Positions 15,634 to 22,468 of a stretch of DNA of 22,627 nucleotides are shown in pieces (the first letter of the stretch is position 1; each line of letters starts with the position of its first letter). The notes under the pieces are model-generated. The model did no database searches. It was not told the origin of the DNA and saw only the letters and a list, made by a program, of their open reading frames with translations. The stretch is from Prevotella sp. (lineage in GTDB: Bacteria; Bacteroidota; Bacteroidia; Bacteroidales; Bacteroidaceae): the NCBI GenBank assembly GCA_003447235.1, contig DLZV01000027.1, positions 1 through 22,627 on the forward strand, given 5' to 3'. A program made the position numbers and the translations under genes.

Positions 15634-16482
15634 ATGAAGTCCGTTAAGCCCAAAAAGCATCTCGGCCAGCACTTCCTGACCGATTTAGGCATTGCCCGCC
15701 GCATCGCCGACACCGTGGACGCCTGCCCCGGGATTCCCGTCCTGGAGATAGGTCCCGGCATGGGTGTGCTCACCCAATATCTTGTCGAGAAGCCCCGCGA
15801 GGTCAAGGCCGTGGAGATCGACAAGGAGAGCGTCGCCTATCTCTACGACCGCTTCCCGAAGTTGCGCGACAACATCATCGGCGACGACTTCCTCCGCATG
15901 GACCTCACGACCCTCTTCGACGGGCGCCCCTTCGTCCTCACGGGCAACTATCCCTACGACATCTCCTCGCAGATCTTCTTCAAGATGCTCGACAACAAAG
16001 AGTTGATCCCCTGCTGCACGGGTATGATCCAGCGCGAGGTGGCCCTCCGCATGGCGGCCGCGCCCGGCTCCAAGGCCTACGGCATCCTCTCCGTCCTCAC
16101 CCAGGCGTGGTACGACGTGGAGTATCTCTTCACCGTCGATGAGACCGTCTTCAATCCGCCCCCCAAGGTCAAGAGCGCCGTGATCCGCATGACGCGCAAC
16201 GGCGTCCAGGAGCTGGGCTGCGACGAGCGGTTGTTCAAGCGGCTGGTCAAGGCCGTCTTCAACCAGCGGCGCAAGATGCTGCGCGTCAGCCTGCGCCAGT
16301 TGTTCCAGGGCCAGCGCCCCGAGGACGGCTTCTTCCAGCGCGACATCATGACCAAGCGGCCCGAGCAGCTCAGCATCGCCCAGCTGGTCCAGTTGACCAA
16401 TGAGGTGGGCGAGCAACTGCAAAAGATAGAAAAATCGGCTGGTGGAGGAGAAAAAACCGCCGATTCTGTTGCACAACTGTGA
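15634..16482 (+). CDS. rsmA: 16S rRNA dimethyladenosine transferase
   Basis: S-adenosylmethionine-dependent enzyme that dimethylates two adjacent adenosines near the 3' end of 16S rRNA (A1518/A1519 in E. coli); also called KsgA. The 282-aa protein begins KKHLGQHFLTD, a family hallmark. It has the SAM-binding motif LEIGPGMGVLT (37-46), an acidic motif VEID (about 60-63), motif IV GNYPYDIS (104-111; Tyr in place of the usual Leu or Ile), and FNPPPKVKSAVI. The C-terminal helical domain contains FNQRRKMLR. It opens a cluster with frr and rsgA, all acting on ribosomes. Confidence 0.97.
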   Translation: MKSVKPKKHLGQHFLTDLGIARRIADTVDACPGIPVLEIGPGMGVLTQYLVEKPREVKAVEIDKESVAYLYDRFPKLRDNIIGDDFLRMDLTTLFDGRPFVLTGNYPYDISSQIFFKMLDNKELIPCCTGMIQREVALRMAAAPGSKAYGILSVLTQAWYDVEYLFTVDETVFNPPPKVKSAVIRMTRNGVQELGCDERLFKRLVKAVFNQRRKMLRVSLRQLFQGQRPEDGFFQRDIMTKRPEQLSIAQLVQLTNEVGEQLQKIEKSAGGGEKTADSVAQL

Positions 16483-16499
16483 TATTATGGCTATATTTG
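16468..16499 (+). promoter_or_regulatory. Promoter of frr
   Basis: GTTG at 16468-16471, a 20-nt spacer, then a perfect TATATTTG at 16492-16499. The -33 part overlaps the end of rsmA. The leader to the ATG at 16536 is about 30 nt. Confidence 0.7.
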
Positions 16500-16535
16500 C
16501 CGAAAAATTAAGAAATAAAGAATAAGTAAAGACCA

Positions 16536-17096
16536 ATGTTAGACGTAAAACAGACTTTGAAGGATGCCGAGGAGCGTATGGAGTCGGCCATCCTCTACCT
16601 CGACGAGGAGCTTGCCCACATCCGCGCTGGACGCGCCAACGTGGCGATTCTCGACGCCGTGCGTGTGGATTCATACGGATCGAAAGTGCCTCTGAATCAG
16701 GTGGCTACCGTCTCCACCCCCGACGCCCGCACCATCGCCATCCGTCCCTGGGACCGCAAGGTCATCCGCGATATTGAGAAAGCCATCATGGACAGCGACG
16801 TAGGCGTCACGCCGGAGAACAACGGCGAGGTGATCCGCCTCAACCTGCCGCAGCCCACGGGCGAGCGCCGCAAGGAGCTGGTCAAGCAGAGCAACAAGAT
16901 CGGCGAACGCACGAAGGTGGAGATCCGCAACGTGCGTGGCGACATCAAGGACAAACTGAAGAAGGCCATCAAGGACGGCCTCTCCGAGGACAACGAGAAG
17001 GACGCCGAGCTCGACCTCCAGAAGTTGCACGACAAGTATATCAAGCAGGCCGAAGAACTCCTCTCTGCCAAGGAGAAGGAGATCATGACGGTCTAA
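16536..17096 (+). CDS. frr: Ribosome recycling factor
   Basis: Releases post-termination ribosomes from mRNA together with EF-G. The 186-aa length is standard. Features: an N-terminal helix ending with HIRAGRANVAILD (about 28-40), the hinge and beta domain with VPLNQVATVS and ARTIAIRPWD, then the helix with NGEVIRLNLPQPTGERRKEL (about 96-115), VKQSNKIGERTKVEIRNVRG and a charged C-terminal helix. It has its own promoter at the end of rsmA. The 176 nt after it contain a 6-bp GCCACG/CGTGGC hairpin at 17147-17165 and no T-run. Confidence 0.97.
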   Translation: MLDVKQTLKDAEERMESAILYLDEELAHIRAGRANVAILDAVRVDSYGSKVPLNQVATVSTPDARTIAIRPWDRKVIRDIEKAIMDSDVGVTPENNGEVIRLNLPQPTGERRKELVKQSNKIGERTKVEIRNVRGDIKDKLKKAIKDGLSEDNEKDAELDLQKLHDKYIKQAEELLSAKEKEIMTV

Positions 17097-17272
17097 GAAA
17101 ACCTAAGAAAAAGGGAGAAAGGCGCATCCGCCTCTCGCAGGTCCTTGCCACGGCTCGATCGTGGCGAAGGCCCATGGGGAGGGGCTGGTGCATCCTGCTA
17201 CAGCGCAAGGGTTCGGGTGGCCCAGCGGCCGGCCTGGATCCTGCGTAGCCATTCCTATATGATTCAGAGAAA

Positions 17273-18205
17273 ATGCTCGGCTTAGTCGTTAAAAACACGG
17301 GGAGCTGGTATTGCGTCAAGGCCGACGACGGCCGGATAGTGGACTGCAAGGTCAAGGGCAACTTTCGCCTGAAGGGCATTCGCAGCACCAATCCCGTGGC
17401 CGTGGGCGACCGGGTGGAGATCCGCCTCAATCCCGAGGGAACGGCCTTCATCACCGCCATCTGCGACCGGCGCAACTACATCATCCGCCGATCCTCCAAC
17501 CTCAGCAAACAGAGCCACATCCTCGCCGCCAACGTCGATCAGGCCCTGCTTGTCGTCACGGTCAACTACCCTGAGACAAGCACCACCTTCATCGACCGTT
17601 TCCTGGCTGGCGCGGAGGCCTATCGCGTGCCCGTGATCCTGGCCTTCAACAAGCTCGACCTCCTCTCCGAGGACGAGCGGCGCTACCAGGCGGCCATGCG
17701 CTTCCTCTACGAGAACATCGGCTACACCGTCGTGGAGCTCTCCGCCCATGATGCCGACGACGTGGCGCGCCTGCTGCCCCTGCTGCAGGGTCAATCGACG
17801 CTCCTCAGCGGCAACAGCGGCGTGGGCAAATCGACGCTCATCAACGCCATCCTGCCCGGGGCCAACCTGCGCACGGCCGACATCTCCGAGGCCCACAACA
17901 CGGGCATGCACACCACCACCTTCAGCGAGATGCTCCCGCTGCCGGGCGGCGGCTACCTCATCGACACACCGGGCATCAAGGGCTTCGGCACCTTCGACAT
18001 CGGGCGCGAGGAGCTGACGAGCTATTTCCGCGAGATCTTCCACTTCTCCAAGGACTGCCGTTTCAACAACTGCACGCATACCCACGAGCCGGGGTGCGCC
18101 GTCCGCAAGGCCGTGGAGGACCACAACATAGCCGAGAGCCGCTACCAGTCCTACCTCTCCATGCTCGAAGACCAGGAGGAGGGCAAATACCGGGAGGCCT
18201 ACTAA
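17273..18205 (+). CDS. rsgA: Small ribosomal subunit biogenesis GTPase RsgA
   Basis: Circularly permuted GTPase acting in late 30S maturation, 310 aa. An N-terminal OB-fold spans about 1-65. The G motifs appear in permuted order: NKLD (G4, 126-129), GNSGVGKST (G1, 180-188), a G2 threonine region HTTTF (213-217), and DTPG (G3, 231-234). A zinc-binding module CRFNNCTHTHEPGC (262-275) supplies three Cys and one His. The ATG at 17273 gives the family N-terminus LGLVVKNTGSWYCVK. No consensus promoter is seen in the 176-nt gap after frr, so cotranscription is likely. Confidence 0.95.
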   Translation: MLGLVVKNTGSWYCVKADDGRIVDCKVKGNFRLKGIRSTNPVAVGDRVEIRLNPEGTAFITAICDRRNYIIRRSSNLSKQSHILAANVDQALLVVTVNYPETSTTFIDRFLAGAEAYRVPVILAFNKLDLLSEDERRYQAAMRFLYENIGYTVVELSAHDADDVARLLPLLQGQSTLLSGNSGVGKSTLINAILPGANLRTADISEAHNTGMHTTTFSEMLPLPGGGYLIDTPGIKGFGTFDIGREELTSYFREIFHFSKDCRFNNCTHTHEPGCAVRKAVEDHNIAESRYQSYLSMLEDQEEGKYREAY

Positions 18206-18334
18206 GGGCTCTCCAGACCCGCGGCGGAGCGTGGTGCGCCGCCACGACGGCGCCTCCGAGACGCGACGCCGTCCTGCAACGATTCAACTACAGAGATACG
18301 AAATTATTATTCACCAAATCAGTTTTTTGAGAGT

Positions 18335-19465
18335 ATGAGAAATATGAGACGCAAGACGCTTCTGCTGTCGGCAGCCCTGCTGTTGGCGGCCAGCCATACC
18401 TTTGCTCAGGTCAGCACGGAGGTCATCAATGGCCTCAGTTACAAGATCAACGCCCGCACCCATACGGCAACCCTCGTGGGCGACGAGGACAACCCCTATA
18501 CGGGCAACATCGTAGTGCCCGAGACCGTCACGGCCCAGGACGGCACCGACTATTCCGTCACGGCCTTTGGCGAGGAGTGCTTCCTCGGCTGCATCGACCT
18601 GGAGAGCGTCAAGATCCCCTCCACCGTCACCACGCTCGGCGCCCGCTGCTTCATGAACTGTCAGACCATCACCGAGATCGACCTCCCCGAGGGCCTCAAG
18701 GAGCTGCCCGTGGGCTGCTTCGCCTCCTGCGCCAGCCTCAAGCGCATCGACGTGCCCGCCAGCGTCACTTCCGTGGGCGGCGTCTGCTTCATGGACTGCA
18801 CCGACCTCTCCGAGGTCCATCTCCCCGCCACCATCCAGTCGCTGCCCGCCCAGTGCTTCTCGCGCTGCCTGAGCCTCATGGAGATGGAGATTCCCTCCTC
18901 CGTCACGTCCATCGGCGACTACTGCTTCTATCGCAGCAGCCTCTCCAGCATCAAGATTCCCTATTCCGTCACCACTGTTGGCGCACACTGCTTTGAGAAG
19001 TGCAGCATGCTGGAGACCGTGGAGCTCGCCTCTACCGTCACCCAGCTCAACGAGGGCTGCTTCTCCTATTGCTCGTCGCTCACGTCGCTCTATTTCAACG
19101 GCAACATGCCCGACAACACCATCGGCTGCGGCGCGCCCAACAGCTGCTCCCTCTACGTGCCCGAGGAGTACTACGACCACTACCAGGAGGAGCTCGGCGC
19201 CGTCTATCGCAAGATCTTCACCTGGACGCCCAATGAGCTGACCCGTATCGACCAGCTGGCCCAGCGCGGTCCTCAGGTTTCCAGCCAGGGTGGCGTCGTC
19301 ACCGTCTCGGGTCTCAACCGCGGCGAGGAGGTGCAGTTTGTCGGCCTCGACGGTCGTCTGCTCTCCTCTGTCCAGGCCCTCGACGGCACGGTCTCCTGCG
19401 CCGTCTCCGCCCCCGTCGTCATCGCCCGTGTGCGTGGCGCGGCGGTCAAGGTTGTCGTCCGATAG
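18335..19465 (+). CDS. Exported BspA-type leucine-rich-repeat protein
   Basis: A 376-aa protein with a signal peptide (TLLLSAALLLAASHTFAQ; cleavage near residue 25). Residues about 65-290 contain roughly nine LRR_5/BspA repeats of about 23 residues, for example LESVKIPSTVTTLGARCFMN and LKRIDVPASVTSVGGVCFMD. Most repeats carry Cys at two fixed places (CF-x-x-C), more than is usual for this family. A short C-terminal domain (about 315-376) contains EVQFVGLDGRLLSSV and ends VIARVRGAAVKVVVR, which resembles a type IX secretion C-terminal signal; this is suggestive only. An internal ATG 9 nt downstream is an alternative start. Function is probably surface adhesion or protein binding. Confidence 0.85.
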   Translation: MRNMRRKTLLLSAALLLAASHTFAQVSTEVINGLSYKINARTHTATLVGDEDNPYTGNIVVPETVTAQDGTDYSVTAFGEECFLGCIDLESVKIPSTVTTLGARCFMNCQTITEIDLPEGLKELPVGCFASCASLKRIDVPASVTSVGGVCFMDCTDLSEVHLPATIQSLPAQCFSRCLSLMEMEIPSSVTSIGDYCFYRSSLSSIKIPYSVTTVGAHCFEKCSMLETVELASTVTQLNEGCFSYCSSLTSLYFNGNMPDNTIGCGAPNSCSLYVPEEYYDHYQEELGAVYRKIFTWTPNELTRIDQLAQRGPQVSSQGGVVTVSGLNRGEEVQFVGLDGRLLSSVQALDGTVSCAVSAPVVIARVRGAAVKVVVR

Positions 19466-19487
19466 CGCGGGTTTATAAGCCTTTTTT

Positions 19488-19558
19488 GCGTGGGTGGACG
19501 CCGTTGGTTTTCCCCTTGTTTCCTTGTGGTGCGGGAGAGCAGCGGCGACCACCCACGC
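19488..19558 (+). terminator. Long GC-rich hairpin after the LRR gene
   Basis: GCGTGGGTGGACGCCG pairs with CGGCGACCACCCACGC: 16-nt arms with a single A-A mismatch and a 39-nt loop. A CTTTTTT run precedes it and GCTTCTTTCC follows. It probably ends the LRR transcript, although the large loop and poor T-run are not classical. Confidence 0.55.
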
Positions 19559-19609
19559 GCTTCTTTCCTGGTGGTTTTGCGCCTGTTTTATGGCCCTTTC
19601 AAGCCAAAG

Positions 19610-19689
19610 AATGGTAAATTTGCGCACCTCTCTTTGTGAGATGTAAAAAAGGTAGTAATTTTACCATTGCAAATACGCAATCTACCATT
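19610..19689 (+). promoter_or_regulatory. AraC-gene promoter with three operator-like repeats
   Basis: A perfect -7 box TAAATTTG lies at 19615-19622 with no clear -33. Three copies of an 11-mer of the form AWTYTACCATT surround it: inverted at 19610-19620 (overlapping the -7 box), and direct at 19658-19668 and 19679-19689. The direct pair is exactly 21 bp apart, two helical turns, as expected for the two binding domains of AraC-type regulators. Probable autoregulatory sites. Confidence 0.6.
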
Positions 19690-19737
19690 TGTCCATATTG
19701 CGCCAAACCTGTCCAGCGCAAAACGACTACTAGAAAT

Positions 19738-21036
19738 ATGAGGAAAGAAGAAGTCAAAAACTATACCATTACGACTGACGGACCATCCGGGCTGGAGTTT
19801 GAGCTGCACCTCATGCCGCAGTTTTTCAATTCCGCCGTCTGTCTGGAGCAGTCCCATACCCATACCTATTATCAGATCATCTGGTTTCGCCGCGGCTACG
19901 GCATCCACCAGGTCGATTTTGTCGATTATCCCGTCGATGACAACACGCTCTTCTTCATCGCTCCCGGCCAGGTCCATTCCTTCCACGGGTCGCGCGACTG
20001 CGAGGGCGTCATCATCCGCTTCAACGCCAGTTTCATGGCCGACGAGCAGTCGAGCGAGAGTATCTTCCTCAAATACGACATCTTCAACGCCTACGACTCC
20101 CTGCCTTACTACAAGATCACCGATGCAGAGGCCGACCATCTCTACATTCTGGTCCAGGCCATGCGCATCGAGCTCTCTCTCAAGTCGGCCTTCGCCCACA
20201 AGGACTACATGCAGTATCTCGTCCGCCTCTTCCTGATCCGCGTCCAGCGCGCGGGTACGCGTCGTGCCGTCCAGAAGCTCTCCGTTTCCTGTATGGCCCA
20301 CCGCAGTTTCGTGCGCTTCCGCCAGTTGCTGGAGAAGCACTTCCGCGAGATCCACACCGTCAAGGAGTATGCCGAGATGCTCCATGTCTCGACCCGCACG
20401 CTCTCCCACTATGTCGCCCAGAGCGCCCACCTCACGCCCCTGCAGGTCATCAACGACCGCGTCGTCCTCGAAGCCAAACGCCAGTTGCAGCATTCCACGC
20501 TCAGTATCAAGGAGATCGGCTATCAGCTGGGCTTCGAAGATCCCTCCTATTTCGTCAAGTTTTTCAAGCGTATGACGGGCCAAATGCCCAAGGAGTTTAG
20601 GAAGGACTGCGAGGTTCAGCAGCGCCTTTCTGCCAGCGTGTCATCATCCAAAATTACAAATATAATGAAACAGAAAATTGGTATTCCTACCGCCGACGGG
20701 AAACTCTTTCCCCATTTCGGCAAAGCGCCCCACGTGACGGTTTTCGACGTGGAGGACGAGAAAATCCTCAACAAGGAGGTGCTGACAGCGCCTGAGCACG
20801 CCCATGGAGCCATGCCTAAGTTCCTGCAGGGCCTGGGCGTCACGGACGTGATCTGTGGCGGACTGGGAGCCGGCGCCATCCAGCTCCTTGAGCAGATGGC
20901 CATCCGCATCCATGGCGGCGCTCCTGCCGACGATGTCGATGCCGTCGTCGATGCCTACCTGAAGGGCACGCTCGTCCTTGGCGACCGCACCTGCCACCAC
21001 GACGGATGCGGCGGCGATCACCATCACCACCAATAA
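19738..21036 (+). CDS. AraC-family regulator fused to a NifX/NifB-type metallocluster-binding domain
   Basis: A 432-aa protein from ATG 19738; a GTG at 19636 would extend it through the operator repeats and is less likely. Residues about 20-110 form an AraC-type cupin sensor domain (EQSHTHTYYQIIWFRRGYGI, then FFIAPGQVHSF). Residues about 190-290 hold the two helix-turn-helices: VKEYAEMLHVSTRTLSHYVA, then IKEIGYQLGFEDPSYFVKFF and the usual RMTGQMPKEFR. After a Ser-rich linker (about 291-309) a complete dinitrogenase-iron-molybdenum-cofactor-type domain begins at Met310: GIPTADGKLFPHFGKAP, ICGGLGAGAIQLL, then a Cys/His tail TCHHDGCGGDHHHHQ. No stop separates the halves. These functions are normally on separate polypeptides. 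The second half could also be started at ATG 20665. Confidence 0.85.
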   Translation: MRKEEVKNYTITTDGPSGLEFELHLMPQFFNSAVCLEQSHTHTYYQIIWFRRGYGIHQVDFVDYPVDDNTLFFIAPGQVHSFHGSRDCEGVIIRFNASFMADEQSSESIFLKYDIFNAYDSLPYYKITDAEADHLYILVQAMRIELSLKSAFAHKDYMQYLVRLFLIRVQRAGTRRAVQKLSVSCMAHRSFVRFRQLLEKHFREIHTVKEYAEMLHVSTRTLSHYVAQSAHLTPLQVINDRVVLEAKRQLQHSTLSIKEIGYQLGFEDPSYFVKFFKRMTGQMPKEFRKDCEVQQRLSASVSSSKITNIMKQKIGIPTADGKLFPHFGKAPHVTVFDVEDEKILNKEVLTAPEHAHGAMPKFLQGLGVTDVICGGLGAGAIQLLEQMAIRIHGGAPADDVDAVVDAYLKGTLVLGDRTCHHDGCGGDHHHHQ

Positions 21037-21109
21037 TTCCTCTCACGACCTGCGCCCTCACGGGACCCACTCTGTAGCGCAATACGCACCCCCCTCAGCA
21101 GTTCATTTG

Positions 21110-21150
21110 CTTAACGTTATTATGTTATTATGTTATTATGTTATTACGAC
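21110..21150 (+). repeat. Array A: CTTAACG plus (TTATTATG)3
   Basis: CTTAACG followed by three exact TTATTATG units (21117-21140) and a variant TTATTACG, then AC. The preceding 20 nt (CCCC-CAGCAG-ATTTG) resemble the flank of array C. It starts about 75 nt after the AraC-fusion stop and points toward array B. Confidence 0.9.
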
Positions 21151-21885
21151 TAAGACGGGGTGGAGTCATGGCAATAAAAAGAACAACATGCCGCCGTGGG
21201 GGGAGGAGAAACTACCATCGAGGGCTTCCATAAGTCCTCGAAACTACGTTGCATCGATCTACGAAGCGAGGCCATAGAGGCCGCGTGATGGCGCTTGTCC
21301 ACCACTGCCCTCTATGGTCTCTGTGCGTTTTTCTACCGTTTTCACGAGGAGTCCGAACGGAGTAATAGCCCTCGCCGACATCATCGGCGACGAGACATAC
21401 CACATTTTTTTTTGTTGAAATCACAAACTGGGACTGTACAAAATAAGAAACTAACGATGTGCGTTTAGGTATCGCAGTGTAATGGAAATTTACTACATAA
21501 ATCCCTGTGAAAGCAATTGGTAGGGGCTCAGATCGACCCAAAATGTGCCCTCGTCGCTGATGTCAAAACCAAGTTTTTCTGCCCTTGATGGTGTCGACAG
21601 GGGCGTTTCGGAGGGGTCTTCAGGGAGGTTCGAAGGGCATTTTTTAGCTTGTCGATGCAGTCTGCAACATCATAGGATCACGCATTTTCTTCTCATTTCC
21701 CCTAATTTTCGAGGGGGTGGAAGAAAAGGTGAGGATATTTCTTGCTTAGTCGTCAAAAGTGGTAAATGTTATCAGCGAAAGGGGAATGGAGAGGTTGTGT
21801 CTTTAGGTTTTTTGCTATAAGTCTCATATACATAGGTAGTTATATTGTGTTGTTGAAGAAATGGTTGAAGAGAAAGGTCTTCTTT
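21151..21885. other. 735-nt stretch between inverted arrays, no convincing gene
   Basis: Reading frames here lack domain or codon signals. Structures seen are a CCATAGAGG/CCTCTATGG stem near 21272-21318, and TCGCCGA/TCGGCGA at 21372-21390 with a T9 run at 21405-21413; the 14-nt gap between stem and T-run makes this a poor terminator. A CCCC/GGGG hairpin lies near 21700-21716. No consensus promoter was found. It could be a non-coding RNA or the cargo of a non-autonomous element bounded by arrays A and B. Confidence 0.4.
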
Positions 21886-21923
21886 GTAATAACATAATAA
21901 CATAATAACAAAATAACATTAAG
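21886..21923 (-). repeat. Array B: inverted copy of the (TTATTATG)n array
   Basis: Read on the minus strand it is CTTAATG, TTATTTTG, TTATTATG, TTATTATG, TTATTAC, i.e. array A with two point changes. It faces array A across about 735 nt, so A and B together make 38-nt terminal inverted repeats. Confidence 0.9.
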
Positions 21924-21950
21924 AGTTTGCGATAAGGGCGCTGGGGAGTT

Positions 21951-22000
21951 CAAAGAATAGTATATATAAATAATATATTATTTATATATACTATTCTTTG
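21951..22000. repeat. Perfect 50-bp palindrome
   Basis: The 25 bases at 21951-21975 (starting CAAAGAATAG, ending AAATAATA) are the exact reverse complement of 21976-22000, with no spacer and no mismatch. The core is entirely A and T; only the ends carry CAAAG/CTTTG. It can form a cruciform, or a 25-bp hairpin in RNA minus the loop bases. It lies midway between arrays B and C (centre within 1 nt of their midpoint). Confidence 0.97.
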
Positions 22001-22028
22001 GCCCGGAAAACCCCCGCAGTCGATTTTG

Positions 22029-22143
22029 CTTAACGTTATTATGTTATTATGTTATTATGTTATTTGCCTATCGCGCTGCGACCATTGCGAGTCCTCGCAA
22101 TGGTCGTAATAACATAATAACATAATAACATAATAACGTTAAG
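22029..22143. repeat. Arrays C and D: 36-bp inverted repeat around a nested hairpin
   Basis: Array C (22029-22064: CTTAACG, three TTATTATG, TTATT) and array D (22108-22143) are exact reverse complements over 36 nt. The 43-nt loop contains a second perfect hairpin, CGACCATTGCGAG (22079-22091) with CTCGCAATGGTCG (22094-22106), separated by TC. The 115-bp unit looks like a miniature version of the A-B arrangement. Confidence 0.95.
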
Positions 22144-22218
22144 GATTTCCCACTTCGCCTTCTATTTTCTCAAACGCGATTTAAATGTAAAGAACATTCT
22201 GGACATTAGTCATTAGTT

Positions 22219-22237
22219 CACATAGCTTTGCTATGTG
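22219..22237. other. Short perfect hairpin CACATAGC-TTT-GCTATGTG
   Basis: An 8-bp perfect stem with a 3-nt loop, without a T-run, between array D and the promoter of the HU-like gene. It may insulate the gene from upstream transcription. Confidence 0.5.
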
Positions 22238-22283
22238 CTATTCTCTGCAAGACGAAAAAAGTTGGAAAATATTCGTGATTTTA

Positions 22284-22315
22284 TTTGGAGGTATGAAATA
22301 AAATGCCTAACTTTG
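22284..22315 (+). promoter_or_regulatory. Perfect Bacteroidetes promoter for the HU-like gene
   Basis: TTTG at 22284-22287, a 20-nt spacer, then TAACTTTG at 22308-22315. The start codon is at 22469, so the 5' leader is about 147 nt. It contains a GGCCCG-CGA-CGGGCC hairpin near 22353-22367 and two AACACCTT copies just before the ATG. Confidence 0.8.
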
Positions 22316-22468
22316 CACCCTGTTACGAGACTTGCGGAACAAACCCATAGAGGGCCCGCGACGGGCCGCTCTTACGACAAGGGCGAGGGACAAACAAATA
22401 GCGGCGCCGGTCCTAAGCTACTGTCGGCAAGGTCTCCATTTTGAACACCTTTAAACACCTTAAACGCA

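Noticed and set aside
18311..19627. Minus-strand ORF opposite the LRR gene
   Set aside because: Its repetitive Gly/Asp/Ala pattern mirrors the LRR repeats on the plus strand; no start signals.
19636..19737. GTG start adding 34 residues (with a CPYC motif) to the AraC fusion
   Set aside because: It would lie only about 13 nt after the -7 box and run through the operator repeats; the ATG at 19738 gives a normal AraC N-terminus, and CPYC is probably chance.
21301..21415. RNase P, tmRNA or SRP RNA in the gene-poor region
   Set aside because: A GAGGAGTCCGAACGG segment caught attention but the conserved cores of these RNAs are not present.
21212..21541. Minus-strand ORF of 109 codons between arrays A and B
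   Set aside because: No signal peptide, domain or promoter seen, and the frame passes through several stems and a homopolymer run. It might be a repeated-element peptide but cannot be supported here.
21545..21820. Plus-strand ORF of 91 codons between arrays A and B
   Set aside because: No recognisable domain, atypical composition compared with neighbouring genes, and no promoter upstream.
21110..22143. CRISPR array or replication origin
   Set aside because: Units are contiguous 8-mers without unique spacers, so not CRISPR. I saw no clustered DnaA boxes (TTATCCACA-like) and no dnaA or replication genes nearby, so an origin is not supported.
22235..22444. Plus-strand ORF of 69 codons before the HU-like gene
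   Set aside because: It begins inside a hairpin and spans the perfect promoter and leader of the next gene; better explained as non-coding.
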